Origin: Vitis vinifera
Lineage: Eukaryota; Streptophyta; Magnoliopsida; Vitales; Vitaceae
Assembly (NCBI RefSeq): GCF_030704535.1
Contig: NC_081819.1
Coordinates: 1,166,001-1,230,000 of the forward strand
Reading direction: 5' to 3'
Length of the DNA stretch: 64,000 nucleotides
Positions 1 through 12,774 of this stretch are shown one piece after another; the first letter of the stretch is position 1; each line of letters starts with the position of its first letter. Both the position numbers and the translations under genes were made by a program. Below the pieces are notes generated by a model that did not search any database, had not been told where the DNA came from, and worked only from the letters and a program-made list of their open reading frames with translations.

Positions 1-879
1 TTATAATAAATAAATCTAAGACATATTTGAAGTGTGATAGATTTGTTTGCTTAAAGGACCATGATTTCCTAAAAGGCATTGAAATATTGAAAAATGCAAT
101 AATATTGGTGCTCTTGAAGAGATAATAATTAGTTCATCTAAAGAGTTCGAATTACAAGGATAATAAAATAATTGATCAATCCAAAATTGATTAAATTAAT
201 AGCCATTAGAGAGAAGTACAAATAAATAATTCTCGAAAAAATAGTAAATTATACAACATCCCTCCAAGAAGAGACAAATGGTTCTTAAAAAGGCAAATAG
301 TCTCTAAAGAGGTATAGGTATGCATATGGAAGAAAATAGGATCAAAATAATATCTTCTTTCCAAAGTTGCCTAACATTATTAACAATGATGAGGATCCTA
401 ATTGAAAAAAAAAGGTAAAAAATTATTAGTCAAAGTGGAAAGAAGTAATCCAATTAGGCCTAAATTCGTTGATAAAAAGAGAAATATTAGGGTTTCAAGT
501 CCAACGCCAAGGACCTAAAAATGAGAAAACTTGAAGTTTAAAATAATAAAATTAATATTTGTATTAAAGTACTACGAAAAAAATAGAGATAATGAGATAT
601 TAAACATTACTTATAGTATGGAGTTTCCAAAATAAACTATGTATTAGCTTCTTTAATAACTCAATTATATAATAGTCCCATTAGGATTTAATACATGTTT
701 CCTAAATGTAACTACAACTTATTTTTGTGGATCTATAAATATTAATATATGTATGTGTAAATCTTTGAAGGATTTTGAATGTCTAAAGTAAATAATTTAA
801 AATCTCAAATGTATGAAATTTTGAAAGAATATGAAATACTTGAAGCAAATTATTTAAAATCTCATAGTATGTACACAAT
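1..879. other. AT-rich DNA, no gene recognised
   Basis: No long reading frame or splice-consistent exon is visible. The stretch leads into the copia reverse transcriptase remnant that follows and may be its decayed upstream part, but I could not align it to a named domain. Left unassigned. Confidence 0.5.
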
Positions 880-1745
880 TAAGATATAATAGTCCTTGTA
901 TTAATGAAAGCAATTTGGACACATGTTGTATAACTATCTCAACAAATATTTACTAAGAGAAGGATATATAAATAATCTTATTTGTCAATGCAACTAGATT
1001 TGTAATTGTTGTAGTGTACGTGGATAATTTGAATCTTGTTAGAACTTCTAAAGGGCTCATGAGGACAATTGGCTATTTGAAAAAGAAATACGTAATAAAG
1101 GATTTAGGAAATATAATTTTGTTTCAACTTATAGATCGAACATTTTCCAATTGGAGTATTAACCCATTAGTCAATATATATAGAGAAAGTATTGAAGCAC
1201 TTTTATATGGACAAAACAAATTCATTAATCTTTTCAATGATTATTTAATTACTTGAAGTGCAAAAGGACCTATTTCATTATAAAGATGATAACGAAGAAC
1301 TACATGATCCATAAATATCTTATGTTAGTGCTATTGGTGTACTCATTTACTTGCAAATTGTATACGATGAAATATAATATTTTCTATTAACTTGCTTATA
1401 AGATATAGTTCCACTCCAACTCGAAGATATTGAAATAGAGTCAAGCATGTAGTACAATTTCTTTGTAGAATAATTGACATGAGTTTACTTTATTAAAAAA
1501 GATAAGAATATTAGTTACTTAGATATGTGGATGTTAGCTATCTTTCAAATCCCTACAAAGATTGGCTTCAAATGAGATATAAATTTACCTATAGTGGTAC
1601 AACAATATCATGGAGAGTAGTTAAACAATTGATGCTAATTACCATCTCTTCAAATCATTCAAAGATACTCACAATTCATGAAGTAAGTCATTAATGTGTA
1701 TGACTAGGGTTGATTATCCAATATATTCGAGAATTATGCGGACTA
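880..1745 (+). mobile_element. Decayed Ty1/copia RT-RNase H remnant
   Basis: Conceptual translation in shifting frames gives pieces of a copia polymerase in the right order: a segment like LNKYLLREGYINNLIC, then YVDNLNLV (the YVDD catalytic box with the second Asp changed to Asn) followed by LKKKYVIKDLG, then the connection region with the SAIGVLIYL box near 1,320-1,355, and RNase H-like ISW(R) and HEA-type remnants near 1,590-1,690. Stops and frameshifts are frequent and no LTR is visible, so it is a dead fragment. It may be the missing 3' half of the same copia family that is truncated in units A-D, since those stop just before RT. Confidence 0.75.
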
Positions 1746-2876
1746 TTCTCCATCAATATTTTCTTTTGTATCTTTTTATATATCTTTTAGGTAGCATATA
1801 TAAAAAGGGAGAGAAAGAGAGAAAGGATGATGTTTTTTTTTTTTCATTGAACACTTGTAAATTCCCGTAGTAAGAAATACAGAGAGCTTTTTGGTCTGTC
1901 TTTCCTTCTCATCTTGTTTTCACTTTTCTTTCTAGCCAAACAACCTCTGAGGATAATTTTTCAGGGGATGAGTGGCTAGGTTTTATGTTTCTTGGAGTGA
2001 TGGAAGTTAGGTGAAGGACCTCAATGCAAAGGTGGGAGTTGTCATTGCTTTAAATGAAAGTAGTTGTTAACCATTAATGATCTTTATTTCAAGGTTTAGC
2101 TTTAAATCCCTTAATCCCTTAAAAGCACCTTGAATGGCCAATACTTGGTAAGCTTTTCGGATTCTATGGATGCTTATTGCTAGATCCATGGATGTCTATT
2201 AGTTATCATTTACGAGCCATTGGGAGGTGGTTCAAGGTGAGAGTCTTTAGTGTTTGAAGCCATTAATGGGAAGCAACTATTGTTTTCCATGAACCCTTTG
2301 GATCAAATCTTAATTGCTAAATAAAAAACCGGTTCGAGAGATAACCATCCTTTATGTTATTGTCCCCAACGCGAGGAGAAGATCCGAAATCTTCCCCTTT
2401 GCTTAAGGAACCCGATCCTAGTGACCTAAAGCTCCAAGAGACCTTTTCTTTGTAGTTAACTTCACTTATTGTTTTAGTTTAACTTAAAAATCAATCTTTG
2501 CAACTACAATTCCATTTTCTTTAAAAGCTAATTTTCATAAGGAAAAACACGATTTTATTTCCTTCACTAAAGTAAAGTCAACTGTATGATGAAAACCCAT
2601 CCTTGTGGACGATCCTAGAGCCACTATACTATGTTAGCTATGCTACCCTAGTGTGAGGTGATTTAGGTTTTATAAATTTTGTTGATAACACCCGTCTGAG
2701 CCAAAATCAAATGGCACGAATGTAATGGGAATGAATCAGGTATAATAATAGTTTGTGACCTTTATATAATACATTTTGTATATGTAATGTGCACTAACAA
2801 AAAAAAATGTTAATGATGTAGGTGAAATTATTTGTTGATGGCCACAGAGAATTTGAAAGTGCACTTACAAATAAAG
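1746..2876. other. Intergenic, no gene; purine/T tracts
   Basis: The stretch contains a GA-rich tract followed by a T12 run near 1,806-1,846 and no supportable coding region. Around 2,710-2,760 it again resembles the right flank of units B and C in reverse orientation, which suggests that the duplication originally reached this far and was later interrupted by about 120 bp of unrelated sequence. Confidence 0.45.
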
Positions 2877-3119
2877 CGATGATATTTATTTTATTGTACT
2901 TACCCAATGAATATTTTAATGAAAATAATGCACTACATCCTTAAGATAGAGCAAAATGAAAATTGTAGAATATTTTATTGCAGTTACCCAATGGGCGTTT
3001 TAATAAATTACTATGACACATTCTTAATATAGAGCAAAATAAAAATTATAGAATATATTATATTTTGAAAAAACTAATAGAACAAAATATTTGATCATTG
3101 TTTCAAAAGAAAAATAAAA

Positions 3120-3700
3120 GGTAATTTAAAAAATTCATGATCCAAACAAGGGATGCATTTTTAATATGCTTTCTATTTGATATTTGCCTCGATGGCAAGG
3201 TGGTAATATAATATGAAGGTGGTTGAGCTTACTGATAATCTTGCATAACTGTTTAGGGTATATAATCATCACTACTCCTCTTTCACGTTCATAATCGTCT
3301 TGCTTTCGAACAAATAACAAACTCTCGCTTTTTCTCACGTTCCCTAGAAAATTCAACCTGCTAGCTTTCACCAGTCCGAGACAATCTTATAATTTGAAGA
3401 TCGTTGATTTCATATTCAACAATCTCCTGGTTTCTTTGGTCATCAATCCGGTAAAAATTTTCCTAACCCTTTTCTTTCTTTCTGTATGGATCTATTTCTT
3501 CAAGTTCATTTTCTTTGTTTCCTATATAAGAATCATAACTGTTTCTCTATCACTTTCTCTCGCTTTCGCTCACTTTCTCCAGAAAATTAAATTCAAGAAT
3601 CTGATAGCTTGGGTGTCGTTGATTTCGCATTCATAATTGTTTCGCTCTCAGTTTCTTGGTTAAGAATCTGCAACTCAATTTCACTTGGAAGTTATTAATT
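3120..3700 (+). repeat. Pyrimidine-rich upstream tandem repeat (unit A)
   Basis: Two imperfect units are present, each with a TGATTTCA(T/C)ATTCA block, a GGTCATCAATCCGGTAAAA block and a run of TTTCTCTCG/TTTCTTT. The same repeat lies upstream of every Yippee-like copy (three units in B, two in C). It contains a TATA-like CCTATATAAG at about 3,518-3,530, so it may hold the promoter or 5' leader of the gene. That role is inference. Confidence 0.6.
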
Positions 3701-4057
3701 TCCTTCTTTTTTTCTAATCAGATTCCCTTTCCACGCGGAAGTTGTTGCTTCCTAATTAAAAACAGGAGCGATTTGGTGTATTTTACCATATAAGTAGTTA
3801 TTGTTACTCATAGTTCAGAGTCTTCGGACTCATAAACTGTTTTTGTAAAACAAAATAACTTCCCCTCCCTCCCTCCTCTCTCATTTTGGTTTCTTTCATT
3901 TTCTTGGGAAAATTTAAGCTGTTGAGTGCTTTCATACACCTTGAAGCCTTCTTCATAAATATCTGGTATTATTCTTTCTTTTCCTAATTAATTTGCAAAT
4001 GATACTGCAGGATCCATCAAGAAGAGTAGGTGATAATCTCTGATATTCCAAGTTCCA

Positions 4058-4736
4058 ATGGCGGAAATGCCTAACAGTGACCCTCTTCCACCAGCAACTG
4101 CACATATGCTTCAGGCTCTTGAAGCCTTTCTGGATACCCCACCACTTCCTTGTGTGTTCCGCTGTATCTTTTGCCATAATTTCATTGCTCAGGGCCATAA
4201 CTTTATTCAGGTACTTTTTCTTTTCTATTAATTAAGATTCACTTGCAAGATTTCATGCTTCATTAATTTCTTTGCTATTCTTGTAGAATCTTTATCCATT
4301 TTCCACGGCTCAGCTCCTCTTTGATTACGCGTAAGGTTCCAATGCTATCAGAACGCGTTTTGATAGTCTTTTTAACTGTTGTTGATTTTTGATCTATTCT
4401 GATGTTCCAAGTGTGCAGTACTGGTGTGAATTTTAGAGAACGAGACTATCCAACTCTTGATGCATATGTAGGTGAAGCTCCTGCAGGGAGTCATGTGGAT
4501 GAGGTTGCTATCTACTGTATTTCATGTGGAAAATGGCTTGGGTGGAGAATAGTAAGGATTTATATATTTAACAAATTAATTAATTTTCTCCTTGATTTAT
4601 CTATATATTAAGATTGATAATCATGGCACATATGTTACAGATTCGGCTGCATGCTTACCACCCTGTAATCCGTGAAGGCCAATTTGTACTCGCATGTGGT
4701 GGTGGTCTAGGCATACAGGTTGAATTTCAGATGTAA
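4058..4736 (+). CDS. Yippee-like zinc-binding protein, copy A (4 exons, intact)
   Basis: Exons 4058-4210, 4287-4330, 4419-4551 and 4641-4736 join into 426 nt (141 aa plus TAA), all with GT donors and AG acceptors. The start is the ATG of MAEMPNSDPLPP, shared by copies B and C. The protein shows a Yippee-type arrangement: a first CxxC (CIFC, about residues 35-38), an LLFDYATGVNF segment where Yippee proteins have YLFDKVVNV, a second CxxC in VAIYCISCGKWLGW matching the VADIYCVGCGSIVGW signature, and a REGQFVL tail matching KEGKFIL. Yippee proteins are small eukaryotic zinc-binding proteins; their function in plants is poorly known. An AG acceptor just before GGATCCATC at about 4,010 suggests an intron in the 5' UTR. 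Expression cannot be judged from sequence. Confidence 0.8.
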
Positions 4737-6600
4737 ATTTTTCTATACATTTCTATTCAGTGTAAATGTTGTGATGTCGATGACTGTGAATGTAATAGCA
4801 ATTGTTACTACTACTTGCTGAAATATATAGTGTTGCCTCCTTTATATTAATCCCCTTGACAAGTGTGAGTAACAATTACAATTCATCAAAATTTGATAAT
4901 ATAATCCTAACTAGTTAAATCAATGTCATAAGGAATGTGTTTTACCTAAGCAAATGTTATCTATCCAAAGACATTTGTTAAAATTTATTCCAATTAACTA
5001 TATATTTCTATTATCTCTTTTTTGCGAATATGTGATTTTAATAATTATTTGCTAAGGAATGTGATTTCAATGCTCATTTCTAATTTTATTGATTGAAAAA
5101 ATTACATTGGACGAGTATTGGGTAAAACCAAAGGTGGAGTTGTTCCCTATTAAGTGGGAAGTTCGGATGTATGCTTTGCATGATGACGATGACAAGCCAA
5201 GAAAGCTTCAAGGAAGCTATATATCCCTTAATTGTGAAATGTGAAAAGCTGCAACCAACTCCATCTCGGAGCTGGTTGAACTTCCACTTGGGCTTAATTA
5301 ATTAGGAGCAAGTGGGCTTAAGATAATGCTTTGACTCATGGCAAAAGGTTACAATCAAAGAGAGGATGTAGACTATAAGGAAACCTTTTCATCGATGATG
5401 CGGTATGCCTCAATTTGCCCAATTCCCTTTACCCATCCCCCCTTTGAAGTAAAAGAAAGCTCCTCAATCTATTTATAGGAAAATTTAGAGAGGATTTTAC
5501 TTATTTGATATTTGAAATTCTTTTTTAAATTAAAAAAATTAAATTGGAAGGCTTTAATCACAAACTTATTCTTGATGTTGGCAAATATGTCGTAAAGAAT
5601 GTATCTTGATATGATTTGGGTCCCACTAAAATTTTGATATTTAGTCCTAAAGGTAGCACTATTTATATGAATATTATTATTTTTAATATACTAGAGAAAG
5701 AGAAAAAAAAAATTCAAGAATGGAAATTAACATTTGAAAAAGGAAAGGTTAAATTATTATTATTATTTGAGAAATTCATCATATGATTTATTACATCATT
5801 TAAATGACCACAAAATATTCTTTGAGTGTATTTTAGATGATATTTTTTCAAAAGTTGAGTCTTGTAAATTCATCTTATTTGATGACATATAAATATTATC
5901 AATTACTTATGAATTGAAATCATATAAAAACCACTTTGGACTATATAAGTTATGATGGTTTATATATGTATATTGCAAATCAAATATGTTTAGGTACAAA
6001 AAGTACTATTGTTATGTATGTTCTAGTAAAAAAAAGAAAAAACCTACTTTTGATGTATAACAAAAGGGGCTACTCACTCCAAAATAAAATTACTCGTCCA
6101 ACTTTTTATTTTTCTTTTTTGTTAATTAAAAACCACTTGATTTATTAAGATGATAAGAAGTTTTTTAAAAATTTATAATTTATGGATAAACTAAATCCTT
6201 ATATTAAGCTAACTTAACTAATCTTCAGGGTTTTTTTTCCCTTTTTTAATTATAAACATAAAAAGTTTGATAGCTTATTAATATATTAAAAAAAAGGAGA
6301 ACTCATATGTGTTTTTTGTGCTCACAAACCTGAATGCAAAATTATTCACCCATAAGATTGGAACTCATATATATGAAATAAAATTAATTAATTTGTGGGT
6401 TATAAAGCAACATATATGATATATCCTAACTATTCTCCACCCAACAAAAGTTTGGCATTTCCGCTTGAGTTTTTAGATTACTACCAATAATTATACCCAA
6501 AGTAAGGTCATATTACCACTACATATGTAGAAAATCAAAATTCATACAGGTCCACTTTCTTCTTAATATGAAAGCCACATAGTCTTGAATTTTTGGCATA
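4737..6600. other. Spacer of unit A with copia RT scrap and relic half-exon
   Basis: No functional gene. At about 5,335-5,425 (+) the translation MAKGYNQREDVDYKETFSS is the N-terminal part of a copia reverse transcriptase, in opposite orientation to the LTR-gag copia fragment of the same unit. At about 6,425-6,465 (-) lies a shortened relic of a Yippee-like exon 3 (see units B and C). The rest is AT-rich. Confidence 0.6.
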
Positions 6601-8535
6601 AAGCCAATAGCTTAGTAGCAGGTAATTTTAGACTTTTAAAATTTAAATGTTCAAAATGTGACTGTCATAACCAATTTCTATCATCAATTATAGAGCTAAA
6701 GAAGGGTAATTATCCACAATTAATATTTAATGAAAATAAATGATTTTATGTCATATTTACCTTTTCACTAGTCTTTTTTTTTTTTTTTTTGTCATCATTG
6801 ATGGTATAGATGCCCTTATAGATCTGCATATCATATTTGTTTTCTGAAAGTTTCCCCATACTTGATAGATTTTGATGAAGACATGGAACATATAACAAAT
6901 TAAAGATAAATTTTTAGGATTTATCTTTCAATTTAATGGAAATCTTACATTTAATCCTAACTGGTACTACTGATTCATTCCCAAATTTTACCTCTGAATT
7001 AAAAGTCTTCTCTAACTCAAAAAACATCTCTTTCCTACCAAACATATGATTACTATAGCCTATATAAAAAAACCATATACTTTTTTTTTTCATCCCTTCC
7101 AGCACTATAAGCTGATAACAAGGTCTCTAAATTTTCATTTTTATCTTCTATAGCATTAACCTAGAAATTCCTCTCATCATATCTCCAAGCCCTACATTCT
7201 TACTTGTAATGACCATATTTTTTTCAATTATAATATTAAAAATGAGATTTATTATTTCTTTAAGTTGAAGTATTACCTCTTCCTTCTTTTTAGCATGAGC
7301 TAGAATTTTCTTATCCTCTATTCTATAAATTTTAACCTTTTTTACTTGATTTAAAATTATTTGGAGACTTATTTTTTCTCTTCTAAGACTTACTTGGCTT
7401 TCTAGTGCTTCTTTTGCCTCAATCTAAGACCTTTCATCTAAGTGTTGTTCATGGGCTTGTAAGGAATCCATCAATTCACCCAACGTCATAGTACGAAGAT
7501 CTTTCAATAATTATTGTTACCTTGTACTCACATTACATGGTTAAGATTTGACAAATTTTCTCCACAACTTGGAGATCTGAAATATTTTCACCATTAGATT
7601 TCATTTGATTAAGAAGAGTTAATGTTTGTAAAAAATAGTCAATGACTCTTTTTTGTTTTCAAAATCTAAAAAAACCTGAATTGTCTTCTCAAAATCTATG
7701 ATTGAGCCTTTTGCTCCTTCTCTACCCCTTTGTCGGTATTCAAAAGAATGTCGCATGCACCTTTCTTCTGTGATTGCAATTTTACTCTTCTTAAAAATAG
7801 TTGTTTCTATCGACTAATAGATGCACAGGTGCGAGTCTTTAAATTTTTCTTTTTGGAATTTTCCAAATTGTACTTTTGTACTTGTGTGAGTTGGGCTTGA
7901 TTTGTTGGTACAACAAATCATTGATTTACTACTCCCCAAATATCTTGATACTCAAATTCAAAATTATTTTTTCCATCAAAATTTGGAAATTGGAATTGGA
8001 TTATATTATTATAAGTAATTGCTTGCATTTTTAACCGTCAAGTGCTTATACCAAATGTGAGCAACCAAAAATAATCTTTCCAGCACAAGAACAATTTCTC
8101 CACATAAAAGGAATGAAAAAACTAAATAAATAAAGGAGATGATAAATAATTATGTAAAAATTATCACACCATGTTTTCTATTGTTTTTTAATATATATAA
8201 ACAATTATAAAAACCTAATATATTTAAAACTAAACTCCTAATAGAATTAGGATTTCAACATAAGAAGAATCAAATTCAAATATTAATAATTCTGGTATAC
8301 TAAAGAAACAAAGTCTAGGTTTAATTAGGATTCCTATGGGTATATATAAAGCACACATTGTATAACCAATTCATTGTCTTAATTTAATAAATAAATAAAA
8401 ACACACATAAAATGCCAAGCTTTTTAGAGAGTTAAAGAAGAACAACCAAGCTTGGAGATAAAAGAAAACCTCGCACATGAGAGATTCTCTTTCGACTAAA
8501 TGGATAGGACCCGTTCTTTATAAAAGTTATTGATA
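6600..8535 (-). mobile_element. Truncated copia element, unit A (LTR, gag, PR, start of IN)
   Basis: On the minus strand: LTR about 8,535-8,056 ending in CTCACA, then a primer-binding-like TTTGGTATAAGCAC (compare TGGTATCAGAGC complementary to initiator Met tRNA), gag start near 8,030 (MQAITYNNIIQFQFPNFDG), gag with NQMKSNGE-like and DSLQAHEQH-like blocks, then the protease region around 6,914-7,105 with YSNHMFGRKEMFFELEKTF, a degenerate form of the GCSNHM protease box. It stops within the integrase zinc-binding region near 6,610. Many stops and frameshifts. No 3' LTR. Confidence 0.8.
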
Positions 8536-8858
8536 GGAGGTCCTAGTCAAAGCAATAAAGAAAAAAAAAAGATCATTAAAATAATATTTTGCTTGAGGTG
8601 AGAATGAACCTTGTGATTTTATTATCTGCCCTCCCCTTATCCTCCATGGCTAAAATGATTAAATACATAAAGGACTCAACTACTCCACTAAACAAAAGAA
8701 GTGAATGGCTAATGGACAATAAAATAGCCAACAATGGTGGAATTATTCTTTCCACTTATTGACCGATTCCTATGCAAACAAAATAACATAATAACAACTT
8801 ATTGACCATATGTTGCAAACAAAATAACATCATAATCTACCAGCCCATGGTCCCATGC
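8536..8858. other. Spacer, possible end of gypsy element
   Basis: No reading frame. It lies directly downstream of the gypsy polyprotein end on the minus strand and contains a repeated ATAGCCAACAA/ATTGACCATAT-like text. It may be the untranslated 3' region or LTR of that gypsy element, but no second LTR is present to confirm this. Confidence 0.35.
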
Positions 8859-9735
8859 TCAACCCCTGTACCTTGGATTCTTGATAGGCACTCGAGTTGA
8901 TCTTCTTAGCTTATCATTGCCACCTTCTTTCAGTCGAACCTTGTCCTCAAGGTTCAAGTTAATATACTTGTTGCACAGCTCTTGGGTATTTTCCCACATA
9001 GCATCTTCTTTTGGAAGCTTTTTCCATTGGACAAGGCTTTCGTCAACAAAACTTGACCCTTTCTTAACCCACCTAGTATCCAAAATAGCTTCAGGTTCCA
9101 TAATAATCTCACCATCATCAGTTAGGGGCGGCAACTCAGTGCTTGTGGCCTTAGTCTCCCCTACTTGCCTTTTAAGCAATGAAACATGAAAAATAGGGCG
9201 AATTCGGGAACCTTCAGGCAACTTGAGTTTGTAAGCTACCTTTTCAACCTTTTCTTCAATTTGGTATGGGCCATAAAAGCGACTGGCCAACTTTTGGTAT
9301 GCCCTCCTATAGACAGTTTGCTGGTAATAAGGATGGAGTTTAAGGAAGGCCAAATCCCCCACTTGGAATTCCATGTCCCTTCTTTTTTAATCTGTCACTT
9401 GTTTCATTCGATTAACTGCTGCATGTAAATTGATCTTGAGCTGCTATAAAATGTCATTTCGAGATACCAATGTCTGGTCCACCTCATTCACAGAAGATGC
9501 TCCAACTTGATAGTTCGGAATACTTGGTGGTGGTCTCCTATAGAGAGCTTGAAAATGGGTCATCCCAATAGAGGAGTGGTATGTAGTGTTGTACCAAAAT
9601 TCAGCCCATGGAAGAAAAGAACTCCATTTTCGAGGTTGTTGAGAAACAAAACAACAAAGATATTGCTCGACGCACCTGTTAACTACCTCATATTGACCGT
9701 CGGTTTGGGGATGAAAGGCAGAGCTCATGTGTAGC
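8859..9735 (-). pseudogene. Ty3/gypsy integrase C-terminus with chromodomain, remnant
   Basis: The minus-strand translation begins with the end of the integrase core (LHMSSAFHPQTDGQYEVVNR, then LPWAEFWYNTTYHSS), continues through one stop near 9,380-9,440 into the GPY/F region (FQVGDLAFLKL, ASRFYGPYQIEEKV, LPEGSRIRPIFHVS) and ends in a chromodomain-like segment (VQWKKLPKEDAMWEN). This is the usual 3' end of chromovirus-type gypsy polyproteins. Gag, protease, RT and RNase H are missing; the upstream edge at about 9,735 is a sharp junction with a hAT transposase piece. Confidence 0.9.
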
Positions 9736-10135
9736 TCTTGTATATCTTCTTCAAAAATCCGATGACTTTCTTTGATTGCTTGTTTCATTTGTCTTCTTTC
9801 AAAATCAGTCAAAGCAACTTCCTCAATTTCATCATTAGAATCACCCTCATCAATTTCATAGAAAATTTCTTTATTTAAGGAACTCAAAAGTCATTCATTT
9901 TTTTTTTCTTTAACTATGCTTTTTCTTTTGAAGTATCATACATATGTTGTCTAACACTATGTGACACTTCTATTGGTGCACGCAGAGATCCTTCCATTTG
10001 TTCGGATATATGTGCGATGTGTTGCTTTAATCTTGTTATACTGCCATGTATAACTTTCCCACAATATTTACACTTCGTGGTTCTTCTACTACCACCAACA
10101 GGTTTTGCATGCTCCTAACTAATATCATGTTTTGA
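9736..10135 (-). pseudogene. hAT transposase N-terminus with BED zinc finger, remnant
   Basis: The minus-strand translation gives a BED finger, CKYCGKVIHGSITRLKQHIA, followed by HSVRQHMYDTSKEKA, two stops, then FYEIDEGDSNDEIEEVALTD and FERRQMKQAIKESHRIFEED. This is the N-terminal part of a plant hAT-superfamily transposase. The dimerisation (hATC) domain is absent. It joins in frame to the gypsy integrase remnant at about 9,735, giving a chimeric open frame at 9,444-9,887. Confidence 0.85.
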
Positions 10136-11999
10136 AGCTATTTTGAAATTTTAACCTAACCATGTATAAAAGGAAAACAACTTACTTTTCAAGTTAAATA
10201 TATATATAAACACATTTATATAAGAATTATAATATTCAATTTTCCACTCACTTATATGCTTTGTGTTGTTACCATATAAAAATAAATTATACTAAAAAAG
10301 CGATAAACACGATCTCACCTAAGTTCACCATATTTTATTTTCCACTTATTTATATGTTTTTTTAATTAAAATAAATAATAGTTAAATACATGACTATTTT
10401 TATAAAACTAATTTTTTTAAAAAATAATTTTGTTTTGATAATTATTGATTTCCTATTGTAATTTAATTGTAGAATATTATAAAATAAAAAATCTACATGA
10501 TATAATGAAGTAAAATTGATTCTAATATAAATGTAATTTCTCTATACCATGTAAATGCATACGTTTCAATCTTTATTATTAAATCATTACTTTTATAGTT
10601 ATGATTATTTGAAAAAAAAAATTTGTTTTAAATAATTATTAATTTTCTAATGTAATTTAATTTTTCAATATTATAAGATAAAAACATAAATTAAAAATAT
10701 AATATCTGTACCATATAAAGTTTACCATATAAATGTATTTTATATTAAGATATATAATTTCTATACCATACAAAAATAATTTAGTGAACCAATTTAATAT
10801 TATAGGATAAAAAATTACATAATTTAATAAATTAAAAATATAATCTCTATATAAAATAAAAAAAATTACATGTAAATATATTTAATATCTTCATAATATT
10901 ATCATTATGAATTCTCAAATTTCATATAAGTATTACTTTTCAATTCTTCAATTTCATAACATTACATCTAAACATTACTTTACATTACATACAAGAATTT
11001 CCTAATTTTACCAATTTAAATACATGTAAATCAATTTAATATTATAAAATAAAAATTATATAATTTAATAAATTAAAAATATAATCTCAACATAATAAAG
11101 TAAACCGAATTTTAAATATATTTTTAATTGATTCAAATTATGTAAATTTTTTAATCTAATATCAAATTATGAATCAAATTAGCCAGCAAAATATAATTTC
11201 CAATTTATATAATTTGATTCAATAAATTTAAAATAATCTCAACGTGGTGTGACTGTGTGTGGTAGTGTGGGTGTGTTGATTTAAATAAGGTAAATCAAAT
11301 TTTACCTTTACCAATATATCTTCAATTTCCTTTTTGCTAGCTTGTCTTCCCCAAGGACCCAACACACCATGATTTGCTGGCTATCTTCCCTAACACACCA
11401 TGTTCTGTAGATCATTGAACCCTCCCCAACACATCCACACCGCCACACACAGTCACACGTTTGTAGCAGTCATGACACCACACAACCACAATCGAAGGGA
11501 GGATTGCCTTGCCGGCGTCCAGTCACCATTGTGGCACCGACGGTGCACCAAAGATCTACACTTCGACAATGGTAGATTTAGGGTCAAGCAAATAAATCTT
11601 CAATCGTGTCTCGTCCTTTATTGATTTTTCTTTTTTTAAAGGCTTTTGAAAGGGTCACGAGTTTGTTTCAAACTTGTTTTTTTTCTTCTTCTTGTTTGAT
11701 GTTGTGGTTTAAATATTGGCTTCGTGAATCACAGATTCACAGGTGTTTTCTTTTGCAGAGGAATCTTTGATTTCTCTGAAAATCTTTGATTCTTGTTGTG
11801 ATGGGAAATGAGAGGGAATATCTTGATTGGGTTTTTGTTTTTTTTTTTTTGTTTTTAACCGAGTTGGTCAAGTTAACTTGGAATATCAACCAAGTCATCT
11901 GAGCCCAACCAATTCAAGAGTGAGTATGGGTATAAATCTGTATCTGTATCTTGAATCGAACTCGTCACAGCCGATGTCGAGGCAGATAGGACTCGACCG
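10136..11999. other. AT-rich intergenic, no gene
   Basis: 10,150-11,250 is extremely AT-rich with repeated words such as TATAATCTC, AATTTAATAAATTAAAAATATAATCTC and ACATGTAAAT, looking like a decayed non-coding repeat. 11,300-11,620 is richer in C with CACAC runs and a short frame of no recognisable family. 11,640-12,000 holds no supportable feature. Confidence 0.5.
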
Positions 12000-12340
12000 A
12001 TTTTTTGAACGCCGATTTCTATTCATTTGGTTGAAAGAGAATCAATCTCTCACGAACTAGGGTTTCTTTTATCTTCAACCTTGGTTGTTCTTCTTTAACT
12101 CTTTTCTCTAAAACCTCACAATCTTTATATATATTTTTTTTGTGTTGTTCTTTTTTTTTTTTATAAAAAATTAAGATGATGACTTGGTTCTACACTGTGT
12201 GCTTTATACCTATAGGAATCCTAATTAAACCAAGACTTCATTTATTTAGTATACTAGAATTACTAATATTTGAATTTTGTTCTTTAGGATTTGGAATCCT
12301 AATTCTATTACAAGTTTAGTTTTAAATATAATTAGGATTT

Positions 12341-12360
12341 TATAATTGTGTTTGCGTATA

Positions 12361-12416
<56 letters not shown>
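12341..12416. repeat. (TG)n(TA)n microsatellite
   Basis: A TG run of about 9 units is followed by a TA run of about 22 units, inside the LTR of the unit D copia. In units A-C the corresponding place has only a short TATATATA, so the expansion is private to D. Confidence 0.9.
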
Positions 12417-12418
<2 letters not shown>

Positions 12419-12774
12419 AAAATAATAGAAAACATGATGTGATAAATTCTACATAATTATTTATCATTTCCTTTATTTTTATTTTTTCATTCTTTTTGTG
12501 CGTAGAAATTGTTCTTGTGCTAGAAAGATTATTTTTGGTTGCTCACATTTATTATAAGAACTTGGTGATTAAAGAAGTAAGCAACCAATAATAATATGAT
12601 CCAATTCTAGTTTCCAAAATTCAATGGAAAAAATAACTTTGAATGAGTATCAAATATTTGGGGAGTAGTAAATCAATGATTTATTGTACTAACAAATCAA
12701 GCACAACTCACACAAACACAAAAGGACAACTTGGATTCCAAAAAAAAAAAAAAAAACCAAAAGGATTTAAAGGC

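Larger units (their letters stand above)
2877..8535 (-). repeat. Segmental duplication unit A (inverted copy)
   Basis: The whole interval is the reverse complement of unit C (about 40,640-46,590) with indels. Read on the minus strand it runs: truncated copia element with LTR (8,535 to about 6,600), a degenerate relic region, then the Yippee-like gene (4,736-4,058 on the opposite strand relative to the copia) and its upstream tandem repeat. The left edge matches the right flank of B and C up to the block reading AAATATCATCGC. Orientation is opposite to B, C and D, so at least one inversion or inverted duplication occurred. Confidence 0.85.
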
